Both the position numbers and the translations under genes were made by a program. A stretch of DNA of 64,000 nt from Diospyros lotus (lineage: Eukaryota; Streptophyta; Magnoliopsida; Ericales; Ebenaceae), in assembly GCF_014633365.1 (NCBI RefSeq), contig NC_068342.1, forward strand, positions 2,032,622 through 2,096,621. Reading direction: 5' to 3'. Positions 32,620 to 46,247 of the stretch are shown piece after piece. The notes below the pieces were generated by a model. It saw only the letters and a program-made list of their open reading frames with translations, searched no databases and was not told the DNA's origin. Positions within the stretch are counted from its first letter, which is position 1. Every line of letters starts with the position of its first letter.

Positions 32620-35285
32620 TGTAGTGACCCATGATTAAGAATTAAATTAATTATTGATGCAGTGTGATAATATAATTTAAAGAAAATATTAAAATAATTT
32701 GTTGTGATTTAATAAAATTTAATTATGTGATTTTAAGGAAATAAGAAATTAAAATAATTAATTAATTTGTATTAGGAATTTCTGGAATTACAAGAAAATT
32801 AAAAGAAATTCAATAGTGGGATTTTCAGAAATTTCGGGAGTTAATGTAATTAATTAAGTGGGCGTTAGTGCAATTAAAGGAAGTTGGAGGGGGGCTGGCG
32901 CATTTTCCGCAAAAGGGGCCGAAGACCCCTTTAAATTTAATGGGGGGCACCATAGGGGTAAAGGCGGGCGCGAGCGCGAGCGGTCGCGCGCGAGGGCAGC
33001 CGTGGGCGAGGCGCGGGATCGAATCCGCGGGCGAGCATGCGCGCGAGGCAGTGAAATTCGGCCGATTTTAATTCAGCCCAGGCGTCCAAAAACGACGCCG
33101 TTTCGTCTATGGCGGTGGCCTCCAGCGGCCACCCGCGCGCTGCCACGTGGCCGCGCCTCAGCCGTTGCTTTTTGCCTCTTTTTAAAGCCCAAATCGGGCG
33201 TTTTTCATGCTGGTTCGAACAGTGAGCAATTACAGAAATTCCAGTGCTCGCGTAAACGTGAAAATGGATGATTTTGATGCTTAAATCCAGATTAATTCAA
33301 GTTTAATTCAAGTTTTAATTACCCAGGTATGTAGAGCAGCTAGTAATTAATATTCTGTACGGTCAGAATTTCATTTTGCGTCCAATTTTGTTAATTTTAG
33401 CAATTAATTGGGATATTGCAGTTTGTATAAATTTTACCGTGTTGAGTCGAAACAAGCCTAAGGATATCTCTGTTAAGACAAGTTCTTTTCACCCATCTCG
33501 TCGTTACTTTCGTTGTCAAATTATTTGACCTCCCTTCGTCTGTTTCGGCTCGTTTATTAATTATAGAATTTTGAGTCGTTTGATTTAAATTTAATTTATG
33601 AAGGTGGCTTCGAGGATTTTATTAGTGTGAATTAATTTAAAATAAATGCGAGACTCGTTGGGATTTTAATTGTGGTGCACCTACGTGGGATTTTAGGCTA
33701 TTAAATTATTTATATTACGCGGTTAGATTTAATTAATACGAGCCATGGATTTATTAATCGCTATTGAACGTTTTACTTCGCAGCGGGAGTGCAAGAAAGA
33801 GAAGAAACGGCCGTGTAAAGGCAAGCTCTTAACCCTCTCTTCCTGATCTTTAATTCCCGTGGAAGACCCCGTGATTTCCTGTATTTTATCACCTCCTTTA
33901 CTTTAATTCGGTACCTTGCCTTATTGGTTGAATTATTATTCATTTGTTTTAATTTAAATTAAATCTGAGGCTTCTATAATTTTATTCGTTGTGAGCCTAC
34001 GGGGGTTAGTACCGCCCCTATTCCTTTCGGAATGATGCTGAACCCAGTTGGGGAACTAGGTTCCTAGTCGTGCGGGTTTTATTTACGATTTTTCTCAGAT
34101 TTATTTATGGTTCGGTTAGAGCTATTGAGCAGTGGGGCAGGGGTCGGTTGTTGGTGACGTTGGGGTAGACTATGGTACAGCCTTGATGTGGACCGTCGGG
34201 TGGACACCCCTAGTCACTGGCCGTTGATCGGTGCCGGGCACTGCTGACTAGCTCTGCCGGTATGTGATTTACTGCATGATTAGATACATTGTATTACTAT
34301 TCATGATTTGATATGCACATGGGTACGGGATGCATATTGGGATATCCATTTATTGAGAATGCTTGGACACGGACATTCTAGTTTGGTTAGGTTGCATCCA
34401 GCGCGAGCATATGCATGGCGTGTGGTTTACTATGTGGGCGGAGCATGGCCTGATGCCTGGATGTATGGGTGCATTGTATCACGTTGATGCTCACTAAGCC
34501 ATTGCATTTCTATGTGCATTGCATGGATACTGATAGTATTTAGTTCTCGGACGGGAGTACCGTTCCGAGGGAGCCTATGGCTCGGTTGTCGGGAGTACCG
34601 ACGGATACAGGTGACGGGAGTACCGGCCTGGGACAGCGCGCGCAGGTTTGTGGAGACACTTGTTGCCTTTCAGGGCAGCGACAGGTTGGTATGGGACTTG
34701 GGTGCCAAGTGTCTTATGTGAGCCCCAAGGACCGGTATGTGCTTTTATTTTGTTATACTATTGAGCTGTTGTGTTGTAGCGTCTCATGGCTTGTGTGTAC
34801 CTGGGGGTTTATTTTGGGAAGAGTTTTTTGGTTATACTCAGCCTACAGCCTTTCTTTTCCTTATGCTTGCTGAGTCTCTCGACTCACCTTACTTTCCATC
34901 ATTCCAGGTAGTGGCGGCGTGGGCCATAGCAAGGGTGTCAGCTTTAACGGCAGAGTCGGTGTGGTGTACAGGCGGTCTCGTCGATCCCTATCCACTCTGA
35001 TGTCTAAGTAGAATTTGCTCTATTATTTCGTACTGTGCCAGGTGTTCTCTCGAGTGTTGTGTATGTCGGCACAGGAGTTTGTGTTTATTTATTTATCTTG
35101 TGACCGCTGTGTTAGCGGGGTACCCATAGTGCATGCATGTCTTGAGCTTTGCTTCCGCTGTTCTTATTTTCGTGTATGCATGCCGAGGTGGTCTTTGTCT
35201 CGTGTTTCATTATTTTTCTCCTCCCGTAGGCGCTCCCGTTCAGGTAGTCCAGGTGGTTGGGGATATCCGGGCAGGGGTGCTTACA
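32620..35285 (+). repeat. 5' LTR of the LARD-like element
   Basis: It begins TGTAGTGACCC and ends GGTGCTTACA. A strongly GC-rich island (about 32890-33180) stands in otherwise AT-rich DNA. Its open frame (32858-33271) is also open in the other LTR (38147-38560) but shows no known domain. Confidence 0.92.
33142..33151. promoter_or_regulatory. G-box palindrome in the LTR
   Basis: GCCACGTGGC, a perfect palindrome around CACGTG, the site bound by plant bZIP and bHLH factors. It is conserved in the 3' LTR (38431-38440), within the U3-like GC-rich island. Function is inferred from the motif only. Confidence 0.55.
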
Positions 35286-35288
35286 ATG

Positions 35289-35301
35289 TTGGTATCAGAG
35301 C
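35289..35301 (+). promoter_or_regulatory. Primer-binding site (tRNA-iMet type)
   Basis: TTGGTATCAGAGC lies four bases after the 5' LTR end and is complementary to the 3' end of plant initiator tRNA-Met, which primes minus-strand synthesis in many Ty3/Gypsy elements. Confidence 0.88.
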
Positions 35302-37894
35302 GTAGTTTGAGTCAATTTTGGGGACGAGTTCCTGTACACCAAGGTTGTCGGGTAGAGTTAGGAAGGTCTAGGTGGATTGAATAGGTTCAGGCTGCGTCAA
35401 GTTGTGTTTTGCTGATTCGTGTGATAGATCGTGTCGCAATTTATATTCGTGCAAGGGTGATAAATGCACATTAGGAAGGAACCGTGAAGTGGCATGAATG
35501 AGATTTCTTTAGGACTTGTGCCTGCCCTAGGTGATTAGGGTAAGAGGTTGGCATAGCTTTAATAAATTTGCCTGATATTTGATTTTATATGTAGATTTTG
35601 AGTATTCCCAATGGAACCTGGAGGCCTAGATCTCAGTGTACCTCTACCCAATCCGAAAGACCTCCCGGTATTGGAGTATTTATGGTGACTGTGGGAATAG
35701 GAGTTTGCTTCTAGATGGGGAGGCGGGCAAGACGAAGAGGAGTACCTAGTGAGTTATATGTATTAGCTTGATGAGTTGTCTCAAGAGACGATTCACGAGA
35801 TTTTTGGGGATTGTCGGAGAGACAAGTCCTATTTGCCCGTGAGCACATGAAGGACATATGGAGGCGACTGACTAAAGTAATGATGAATGATGTGAGTCTT
35901 CATTCCCATTATAATGTTTTTGCCAAGGCTGTGAGGCAACAAGCTGCCATTTGGGAGCTTTGTCAGGGGTGACGAGGGGAGTTTTTGTGAGTATGATTGG
36001 TAGGGGGCTGTAATGCAAAAGTGTGGTTGTAAATTACGAGTTTTGTAAGGATGAGAATGTGCTATAAGAGTCCAATGGTTACTAGTAGACCCGTAGGTAC
36101 CGAGATGTGTATAGGGTGTACTGAGATGGAAAACTAAAGGTTGGGTAATGTGGTAGCTTGTGGTAGTTGATGGTTTAAACTGTCTGTACATATTTAGACT
36201 GGAGATATGTAACGTAAGGAGGTATGAAGGTAAATTAAGGTTCTGAGAGGTTTGCATTTCCTTGGAGGTTTAGGGCATCAACTCTAAGTTTTAATCGAAT
36301 CTGGATGGATAACTCGGAACACTAATACAAAGTCCCAAGAGAGATCTGTGATGGGAATTTATTGAGGGATTATTATGGACTTATGAACTTGGAGTTTACA
36401 GTGGTTATGCTGTTTGGAGATTTAGCATCACGACTTGGCTAGGGTGTGTAGGTGTTTAGTTCTCATAGGTGGAGTGAAGTACAAGCGACGTCGCGATTGG
36501 CGTGTCGAATGACTAAGGTTGTGAGTTTCTATAATAAATAGGGTAAAGCACGGTAGTAGCAGACGTTTTGGGCTGCCGTGGAGCATCCGTAATAAAGTGA
36601 ATTAGGGATAAGAAAACCCCTCTAAGATTGCAGGAGATACTCGAGTGTATGGCTAGGACCGAAGTTAGTTATAGGGTTAAGTAACTGTTGGGTTTTGCTG
36701 TAAGGGTACTAGTTGCTATGAGTACGTGCGGTGCTGATCACGGACCACATGCCCTAGGGTCGGTTATTGACCAATTGAAGGGATGAGATTTCTCTGGGTG
36801 CTGGTCAAGTGGTACATCGGCAAAAACATGAGATAGCTTGTTATGCCATTCAGAGGAACGCTTAACCCACATCTTTAAGTTGCTTTTCATTTTTGAGAAG
36901 ACTTATGAGATGCCTTGGGGATTAGAACAGTTACTGATATAGTGAGGTGCTTTTAGTCACGCAGGCTACAGAGCAAATAACACCGGTACTAAAGATCGAG
37001 TCCCAACTACCGTATAAGGTTTTTGAGGAGGTCAGGGTTAATATTTAGCGATCGAGAAGAAGTATGGCCAATTAGCTATTTGGAGTTAAGATCGGCGGCA
37101 GGTCAAGATTGAGGGTTGGTGGTCACCGAATAAGTCAAAATTGGGTGTGTTGATTCCCTTAAGGAGGGGAGATCTAGTGACATTTTAGATCTCGGGATGT
37201 ATTGAATGAAGAATGTTTATTCCTTGAGAGTCCTGATTGGCTACCCATACTTATTGATGGGACCCCGAGCGTGAGCGGCCAATTGTGGGAGAAAGTACTA
37301 CCGAGAAAATGTTGTGTATCTGGTTAAGAATCAGTTGGCAAAAGTCAGACTAAAGGATATTGTTGCTGAATTCTTGATTGAGGATGTCGTATCGTTTCCG
37401 TGTTCCGATGCGTCGTAAGTACGTGACAGGTCTAGGTCACGTTATCGAATATTAGCTTCTCGAGGATGGCCCCACTCCTATCGTTACCGAATGCACTTGG
37501 AGTTAGCTGCAGTGCAGTGAGATTTGTGTGGCAAACTAGTTAATCATTGAGATTTAATATCTCTAACCTTTGAGTTTGCCTCAGGATGATATGTGAGATA
37601 GCTTTGAGGAACAGTTGGATTATGACATTGTAATAGGTAAACCTTGTGGTTGTAGGTAATTTGATTGATGAAGTTCCTTAAGCGAGTTAAGGTATTAATG
37701 GTCATATCGTGTTCCAATTGGGAAGATATGCTAGTATATTAAGTCAAATCGGATGTGTAATAGATTTTGACTTGAGAGAATTGGAAAATGATGACATGGA
37801 ATGTCTTGAACGAGATATTGGGCAATATCATGAGAGTTATGAGTGTATCTTGAGGTCATGGATTGAGTGCGAATTTCGAGGACGAAATTCTTTT
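35302..37894 (+). other. Non-coding interior of the LARD-like element
   Basis: About 2.6 kb without a recognisable gag, protease, RT or integrase. The longest frame is 72 codons (37709-37927) next to the 3' LTR and has no domain I know. It could be a heavily decayed pol region or a genuinely non-coding LARD interior. Confidence 0.6.
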
Positions 37895-37908
37895 AAGGGG
37901 GTAGGATT
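37895..37908 (+). promoter_or_regulatory. Polypurine tract
   Basis: AAGGGGGTAGGATT immediately precedes the 3' LTR and would prime plus-strand synthesis. Confidence 0.8.
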
Positions 37909-40574
37909 TGTAGTGACCCATGATTAAGAATTAAATTAATTATTGACGCAGTGTGATAATATAATTTAAAGAAAATATTAAAATAATTTGTTGTGATTTA
38001 ATAAAATTTAATTATGTGATTTTAAGGAAATAAGAAATTAAAATAATTAATTAATTTGTATTAGGAATTTCTGGAATTACAGGAAAATTAAAAGAAATTC
38101 AATAGTGGGATTTTCAGAAATTTCGGGAGTTAATGTAATTAATTAAGTGGGCGTTAGTGCAATTAAAGGAAGTTGGAGGGGGGCTGGCGCATTTTCCGCA
38201 AAAGGGGCCGAAGACCCCTTTAAATTTAATGGGGGGCCCCATAGGGGTAAAGGCGGGCGCGGGCGCAAGCGGTCGCGCGCGAGGGTAGCCGTGGGCGAGG
38301 CACGGGATCGAATCCGCGGGCGAGCATGCGCGCGAGGCAGTGAAATTCGGCCGATTTTAATTCAGCCCAGGCGTCCAAAAACGACGTCGTTTCGTCTATG
38401 GCAGTGGCCTCCAGCGGCCACCCGCGCGCTGCCACGTGGCCGCGCCTCAGCCGTTGCTTTTTGCCTCTTTTTAAAGCCCAAATCGGGCATTTTTCATGCT
38501 GGTTCGAACAGTGAGCAATTACAGAAATTCCAGTGCTCGCGTGAACGTGAAAATGGATGATTTTGGTGCTTAAATCCAGATTAATTCAAGTTTAATTCAA
38601 GTTTTAATTACCCAGGTATGTAGAGCAACTAGTAATTAATATTTTGTACGGTCAGAATTTCATTTTGCGTCCAATTTTGTTAATTTTAGCAATTAATTGG
38701 GATATTGCAGTTTGTATAAATTTTACCGTGTTGAGTCGAAACGAGCCTAAGGATATCTCTGTTAAGACAAGTTCTTTTCACCCACCTCGTCGTTACTTTC
38801 GTTGTCAAATTATTTGACCTCCCTTCGTCTGTTTCGGCTCGTTTATTAATTATAGAATTTTGAGTCGTTTGATTTAAATTTAATTTATGAAGGTGGCTTC
38901 GAGGATTTTATTAGTGTGAATTAATTTAAAATAAATGCGAGACTCGTTGGGATTTTAATTGTGGTGCGCCTACGTGGGATTTTAGGCTGTTAAATTATTT
39001 ATATTACGCGGTTAGATTTAATTAATGCGAGCCATGGATTTATTAATCGCTATTGAACGTTTTACTTCGCAGCGGGAGTGCAAGAAAGAGAAGAAACGGC
39101 CGTGTAAAGGCAAGCTCTTAACCCTCTCTTCTTGATCTTTAATTCCTGTGGAAGACCCTATGATTTCCTGTATTTTATCACCTCATTTACTTTAATTCGG
39201 TACCTTGCCTTATTGGTTGAATTATTATTCATTTGTTTTAATTTAAATTAAATCTGAGGCTTCTATAATTTTATTCGTTGTGAGCCTACGGGGGTTTGTA
39301 CCGCCCCTATTCCTTTCGGAATGATGCTGAACCCAGTTGGGGAACTAGGTTCCTAGTCGTGCGGGTTTTATTTACGATTTTTCTCAGATTTATTTATGGT
39401 TCGGTTAGAGCTATTGAGCAATGGGGCAGGGGTCGGTTGTTGGTGACGTTGGGGTAGACTATGGTACAACCCTGATGTGGACCGTCGGGTGGACACCCCT
39501 AGTCACTGGCCGTTGATCAGTACCGAGCACTGCTGACTAGCTCTGCCGGTATGTGATTTACTGCATGATTAGATACATTGTATTACTATTCATGATTTGA
39601 TATGCACATGGGTATGGGATGCATATTGGGATATCCATTTATTGAGAATGCTTGGACACGGACATTCTAGTTTGGTTAGGTTGCATCCAGCGCGAGCATA
39701 TGCATGGCGTGTGGTTTACTATGTGGGCGGAGCATGGCCTGATGCCTGGATGTATGGGTGCCTTGTATCACGTTAATGCTCACTACGCCATTGCATTTCT
39801 ATGTGCATTGCATGGATACTGATAGTATTTAGTTCTCGGACGAGAGTACCGTTCCGATGGAGCCTATGGCTCGGTTGTCGGGAGTACCGACGGATACAGG
39901 TGACGGGAGTACCAGCCTGGGACAACGCGCGCAGGTTTATGGAGACACTTGTTGCCTTTCAAGGCAGCGACAGGTTGGTATGGGACTTGGGTGCCAAGTG
40001 TCTTATGTGAGCCCCAAGGACCGGTATGTGCTTTTATTTTGTTATACTATTGAGCTGTTGTGTTGTAGCGTCTCATGGCTTGTGTGTACCTGGGGGTTTA
40101 TTTTGGGAAGAGTTTTTTTGTTATACTCAGCCTACAGCCTTTCTTTTCCTTATGCTTGCTGAGTCTCTCGACTCACCTTACTTTCCATCATTCCAGGTAG
40201 TGGCGGCGTGGGCCATAGCAAGGGAGTCAGCTTTAACGGCAGAGTCGGTGTGGTGTACAGGCGGTCTCGTCGATCCCTATCCACTCTGATGTCTAAGTAG
40301 AATTTGCTCTATTATTTCGTACTGTGCCAGGTGTTCTCTCGAGTGTTGTGTATGTCGGCACAGGAGTTTGTGTTTATTTATTTATCTTGTGACCGCTGTG
40401 TTAGCGGGGTACCCATAGTGCATGCATGTCTTGAGCTTTGCTTCCGCTGTTCTTATTTTCGTGTATGCATGCCGGGGTGGTCTTTGTCTCGTGTTTCATT
40501 ATTTTTCTCCTCCCGTAGGCGCTCCCGTTCGGGAAGTCCGGGTGGTTGGGGATATCCGGGCGGGGGTGCTTACA
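37909..40574 (+). repeat. 3' LTR of the LARD-like element
   Basis: 2666 bp, the same length as the 5' LTR and about 98% identical by eye, ending GGTGCTTACA before the TATTC duplication. Confidence 0.92.
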
Positions 40575-40980
40575 TATTCAATTCAATTATTTTGATTAAA
40601 TTAAATTTTTGCTCACTCTGTAAATTACCTTTAAGAGTGTGCAACCAATAGGGGGTCAATTTGGTATTTTCAAAACTTTTGAAAATTTTGAAATTCATGC
40701 ATAAAATTTGATTTAGAGAGAATTTATATTCAAACATAAATTGTTGTTTAGAATAAAATTTAACAATGATAAACATTTGTGCCTTCAAATTTCATATTTC
40801 ATGCAAAAATATTTATACTTGAAATGAAAAGACAAAGCTTAAGTCATGATGTGAAAATATATACAGTAACGGTGTGTTTGATAGGAGTGAAAAATGGGGT
40901 TAAAATTTATTTTCCATCTAAATTCAATTAAATTCCATCAAACAATTTTTATAAGATTTCAATATCAATCCATTTCGATT

Positions 40981-43680
40981 TAGTTTTATGGCTGGTTTTG
41001 GACTGAGTGAACACCCTTATAGAAGAGTGTGCAATTGGACTAAATTGAGACTGAAAATCTGTTAATTTAAATACCAAATGCTTTACCATTACTTGGCGAA
41101 TAGGATTGATAGGGTCTGGTTCGATCCAACATAATTCAAATTGGTCCAATAAATTAATTTTATCCTTATTTAATATGAATTTAAAATATATATATATACT
41201 GACATTAATATACACTCGAATCCAAATAAAACTAGTAATAATTTAATTTTTAATTCAAACAAAATAATTTAACTATAAATACATATATATTTCTAGTCCA
41301 TACTTAATACTGGACTATTATATAAAAAAATTGAAAGATTTTATATGCAACAACTTCTTTTGCTCTCCAAATCAACATTCTCATATGACTAGGACAAACT
41401 TAAAGCGAAAAGCCATTTTTACCCTCTATTCTTCCACTTTCTCACCTAATTTTGCTTTCTCTCAAACTCCATAGTTAGCGAGGTTTGCTTCTTTTCGCAT
41501 CTTAAAGTTCGAAAAGTTTGCTTTCTCCCAAACTTTGAGTTCAGGAGTTTGCGAACTTCGATAAAATTATTTCTTCTTGCATCTTAGGGTTCAAGAGTTT
41601 TTTCTTTGGAGTTTTGATTTTTGCGTATTTATGAATGACCATTGTTCTATTTCTATTTCTATCTTCTTTGTTCATCTATCTATTTCTTTTGATAATTATT
41701 TTTATAAATATGGAAATAATAAAAAAAAAATAGAGAATGAACCCCTTTGCAATTTGAGAAGTCATTTAAGTTTGTGCTTTTTTTTTCTTGCTTGATATTG
41801 AAGTTTTGAGTAATGTTATATACATAAAGAAGAAGTTTTCTTGTAATAAGGATATGTAAAGATCAATATCATTATTAAAATCAAATGTCTACTTATTCTT
41901 TATTTTTATAACATTACTCAATAATTCAATATTGAACAAGAAAAAAAAAAAACACAAACTCAAATGACTTATCAAATTGTAAAGGGTTTCATTCTCTAAA
42001 TTTTCCAAATCATTCTTATATTTATGAAAAAAAATTATTAAGAGAAATATGAAGAGGAACACATAACATAAAAATAGAAATAGAACAATCTTAATTCACA
42101 GCAAGAATATAGAATTTTACTCCCGAACCCTAGCGTTCGCCATGGCCATCGATTTTTTTCTCTCTATTTATTTGACGTTACCTTTTGTGAAAAATCTAAA
42201 TCTAGAGGTTCAGGTGTTCTATGTGTAATGAATGTCAAAATGCATATTTATCACAATGTAAGATGACCATTTTGTCCTTACCCTTATTTTTAAGTATTAA
42301 ATATATGTATTTAAGTTTAGTAGACTGCTAATGATTCTCTTAACAAAATATTATAAGAAATATGTCATTATTAGTGGGAGGAGTCCAAGAAGGGCCGCTA
42401 CATTATTTTATCCTGTTATTAGTTGTTTAATTTGCAACTTGGCCGGCAAGGTATTTAATTTTTTATGGAATAAATTATATTATCAGTTCTTGACTTTTTA
42501 TACTTTGCAATAAATTAATAATTATATTTTAATTTTAATATATACGATGACATAAATACCAAAATCACATGAGGTTGGTGTTAATTTTAACAATAAGTGA
42601 TATATTTTTTTACTTTATATCAATATATATTATGCTAGTTTTTGTTAATTCTTATTATTTTAACAAATTACAGTAACTAATTTATTATTAAGTATAAAGT
42701 TAATTCATAAACTAATAGTGTGACTTATCCATTTTTTGTATGATATATTCTAACTAAGAACAATATAAAAATACCCTAACAAAATCAAATGAAAATATTT
42801 ACGAAAAAGTTAACCACTCTTATTGTTTGTTGATGATAAAGTTGTCGTGTATTGAAATATTTTATCAGGTAATTCCACACATTGTCCTAGTTAATTTATA
42901 ATAAGTGTATTTTATTTTAAGATAAATTTTATTTATACATTATACCTTATTTTTAATTTTAAAACATGGTGTATTTTTTCATCAATCAATAGAATTACAA
43001 CTTATAGAGGTGAGCATTTGGTCTGCTTGGTAAATGTTTAAACCAAAAAAATTAATTTTGTGTCAAAAATCAAACCAAATCAATTGAACAAATATAAAAA
43101 AAATTGAACCTATAAAAAAAATAAAAAACTAACATCATTTTTGATATTTTGATTAGTTTAGTTATTTTAAATTTTTTTAATATAAAAATCGAACCGAATC
43201 AAAATAATCAAAATTGTCAAACTTGAAAACCAAACCGAATTGACCCTTAGATTGAATTAAAGCGAACCGATAATTTTGATTTATTCGATTCAATTATTTT
43301 GATTAAACTGAATTTTTGCTCACTCTCTAAATTACCTTTAAGAGTGTGCAACCAATAAGGGTGAATTTGATATTTTCAAAACTTTTGAAAATTTTGAAAT
43401 TCATGCATAAAATTTGATTTATAGAGAATTTATATTCAAACATAAATTGTTGTTTAGAATAAAAATTAACAATGATAAACATTTGTGCCTTCAAATTAAA
43501 TATTTCATGCAAAAATATTTATACTTGAAATGAAAAGACAAAGCTTAAGTCATGATGTGAAAATATATACAGTAAGAGTGTGTTTGATAAGGGTGAAAAA
43601 TGGGGTGAAATTTATTTTCCATTTAAATTCCATAAAATTCCATCAAACAGTTTTTATAAGATTTGATATCAATCAATTTC
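40981..43680. repeat. Macro-repeat unit 2, 2.70 kb
   Basis: The only unit without a large insertion. The anchor near 41000 is 2703 bp from the next anchor. Relative to units 1, 3 and 4 it lacks about 215 bp around 42255 (between CACAATGTA and AGATGACC), which explains its shorter period. Confidence 0.85.
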
Positions 43681-44113
43681 AATTTAGTTTAAGACTGGTT
43701 TTGGACTGAGTGAACACCCTTATAGAAGAGTGTGCAATCAGACTAAATCGAGATTGAAAATCTATTAATTTAAATACCAAATGCTTTATCATTACTTGGC
43801 GAATAGGATTGATAGGGTCTGGTTCGATCCAGTATAATCCACATTGGTCCAATAAATTAATTTTATCCTTATTTAATATGAATTTAAAATATATATATAT
43901 ACTGAGATTAATATACACTCGAATACAAATAAAACTAATAATAATTTAATATTTAATTTTTAATTCAAACAAAATAATTTAACTTTAAATACATATATAT
44001 TTCTAGTCCATACTTAATACTGGACTACTATGTAAAAAAATTGTAAAATTTTATATGCAACAACTTATTTTGCTCTCCAAATCAACATTCTCGTATGACT
44101 AAAATAAACTTAA

Positions 44114-44445
44114 GGAAAATTCTATTTGCAACCATAATTTTTACTCTTCGTAACCAGCATAAAAAAAATTTTAATTTTTTCTATTTACAACTAGAGTAAT
44201 TTCTTTTTGCAACCATCCATATTCTAAACATACCCTCCAAATACCCATCATTCAAAAGATACCTCCACGCACAGCAAATCCATTTTATTATTCAAATAGC
44301 AACAACTATAGTTAAAAGGATATAAGCTAGCAGAAAATTATTAATATTTTTAAAAATTAAAATACTTTTTCAATATTATCAAATAACATACATCTATATG
44401 ATTTATATTTAAAAATAACATAATTTATAATAGAATTGACTGCAC
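44114..44445 (+). repeat. MULE left terminal inverted repeat
   Basis: The reverse complement of this segment aligns with 54255-54590, including TTATAAATTATGTTATTTTT and TATTTGATAATATTGA blocks, though the middle is diverged. Confidence 0.75.
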
Positions 44446-46247
44446 TCTCACCCTGCAATTAAAACACAATAAAAACAAATTATAATAAAACTTTTATATT
44501 TTTTTTTATTTTGGTGAGAGGTTTATACTCGCCAGTGTACGAGTGCAGTTATAGTCCAAATTTAAATTTATGTTTTCTAGATGAGTCCAGGTCGTCCACT
44601 GAGAGATTTATTTATGGCAAAAGAAAAAGAATGTCACACACACGCACACGCATTTGGATAAATTGACAACAAAATTTTTTATGATTTTTTTTTAGACAAC
44701 AGATACTAGAAAATAAAGTAAGGCAGAAATTGAAATAAACATTAAACGTAAAAATATGAATTTGGATAATGCTTGAGTTAAGACAATTTCAATACCAACC
44801 CGTTGATTCCCAAATTTTAGCATAAAATATTAGCAACATTAATTTAATTTCAGATATGAGGGTTTGTTATTAAATGCAATTAGAGATGATGATAGTTCTA
44901 GGTTAAGCAATCCCCATACATGTTATGCGGGATTCTAATTTAAGCAACCACCATAAATCCAATTGCAATTAATACACAAAACAACTAAATTAATCATCCG
45001 GGTTTGGGTATGATAGCGTTTACAGTTCTAGTAACTCTCATACATGGCATGAAAGCTCTAAGTTAGGCTTACGCTCCAATCCAAACCTAGTGATTTTTCA
45101 ATAATTAATACACACTCATACTGAAATTTAAATTAATGTTACTTATTTAAAGCGCAGCTTTCTTTGAGAATCATTGGCGTTGGACACTGTCCTTGCCTTA
45201 ACTCAAGATTAGATTTAGCTACTCATCTTTATTTGAAAGTTAATTGACAGGAATTTAAATGACGTAATTTAAATAACAGAATTTAAATGACAGGAATTAA
45301 AATAGTAAAAACTAATCGGCCATTTAGGCGGTGGATAATTAAAAGACAAGAATTAAAATTACAGAAATTTAAAGACATAAACTAACCGGCCATTTAGGCG
45401 GTGAATAATTAAAAGACAAGAATTAAAATTACAGAAATTTAAAGGCATAAATTAACCGGTCATTTAGGCGGTGAATAATAAAGTAACAATAAATGACATA
45501 AGAATTTAAAAGAAGAAAGAAAGGAAGTAAGATCACAAGAGAAAATAATAAAGAAAATGAGAGAGAACAAAAGCAATTCTCAAAGAGAGAATTCTAAGGA
45601 AATAACTAAACTTTGATTCAAGAATAATAATCACACTTACAAATACAATCAAGTGAGCTATTTATAGGCCACAAGATGCAATACAAACCACACAATTTCA
45701 ATTATTCAATTAGACATAATTATATCTAATGGGCACTCACACACTTAAAGTTAAATAGATTTTAGCTAATACACACCTAATATTAAATGAATTTTAGCTA
45801 AAATACATACCTAATAAAGCACTTATAAAGTTAAATGGATTTTAGCTATAATATCCACCTAATAGTTAAATGGATTTTAGCTAAAAAACACACCTAATAA
45901 AGCTCTCACATAAAAAATAAAAATAGATTTCTATAAATTGGTTTTTTAATCTTCATTAGGATTAAAAATAATCCTTGGGCTTTCTCCAAATAATATCTTC
46001 CATGGGTTGCTCAAATTGAGCCTTAATTCTTCATATCTTCCATGGCTTGAATTCTTCATGGGCTTTAATTTTTCATGGGCTTGATTTCTTCATGGGTTTG
46101 ATTTCTTCATGGACTTTAAGTCTTCATGGGTTTGAATTCTTCATGGACTTTAAGTCTTCATGGGATTGAATTCTTCATGCCTACAAAAATAATTTAATGT
46201 TATTAATAAATTATATATTATATATATGTATTACACATGGCACATAT
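44446..46247. other. Retrotransposon-like non-coding DNA with minisatellites
   Basis: No coding frame. It holds three consecutive tandem arrays: a 70-bp unit repeated three times at about 45296-45490 (anchor CATTTAGGCGGTG at ~45321, ~45391, ~45461); TTAAATGGATTTTAGCTA-type units at about 45745-45890; and a ~17-bp TTCATGGGCTTGAATTC-type unit at about 46005-46182. Such repeats are usual in untranslated parts of large plant retrotransposons, but I cannot define element ends. Confidence 0.5.

Larger units (their letters stand above)
32620..40574 (+). mobile_element. LARD-like non-autonomous LTR retrotransposon, 7955 bp
   Basis: Two LTRs of equal length (2666 bp: 32620-35285 and 37909-40574) enclose 2623 bp. 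Flanks are the perfect 5-bp duplication TATTC (32615-32619, 40575-40579). The primer-binding site is complementary to initiator tRNA-Met, and the sequence before the 3' LTR (CGAGGACGAAATTCTTTTAA followed by GGGGG) is typical of Tekay/Del-like Ty3/Gypsy elements. The interior has no gag-pol frame that I can recognise, so mobility would need proteins supplied in trans. By eye the LTRs differ at about 50 positions (~2%), mostly transitions, without net length change. Confidence 0.92.
30121..40980. repeat. Macro-repeat unit 1, split by an LTR element
   Basis: Anchored on GACTGAGTGAACAC near 30135. After removing the LTR element (32620-40574 plus one target duplication) the unit is about 2.9 kb. 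It is AT-rich and non-coding; recognisable stretches include CGCATCTTA, TTGCCATGGCCA and AACTTGGCCGGCAAGG. Unit 2 follows head-to-tail. Confidence 0.8.

Noticed and set aside
32858..33271. 137-codon open frame (also 38147-38560) as a gene
   Set aside because: It lies within the LTRs of the LARD-like element, has no known domain, and is open in several frames because of high GC content.
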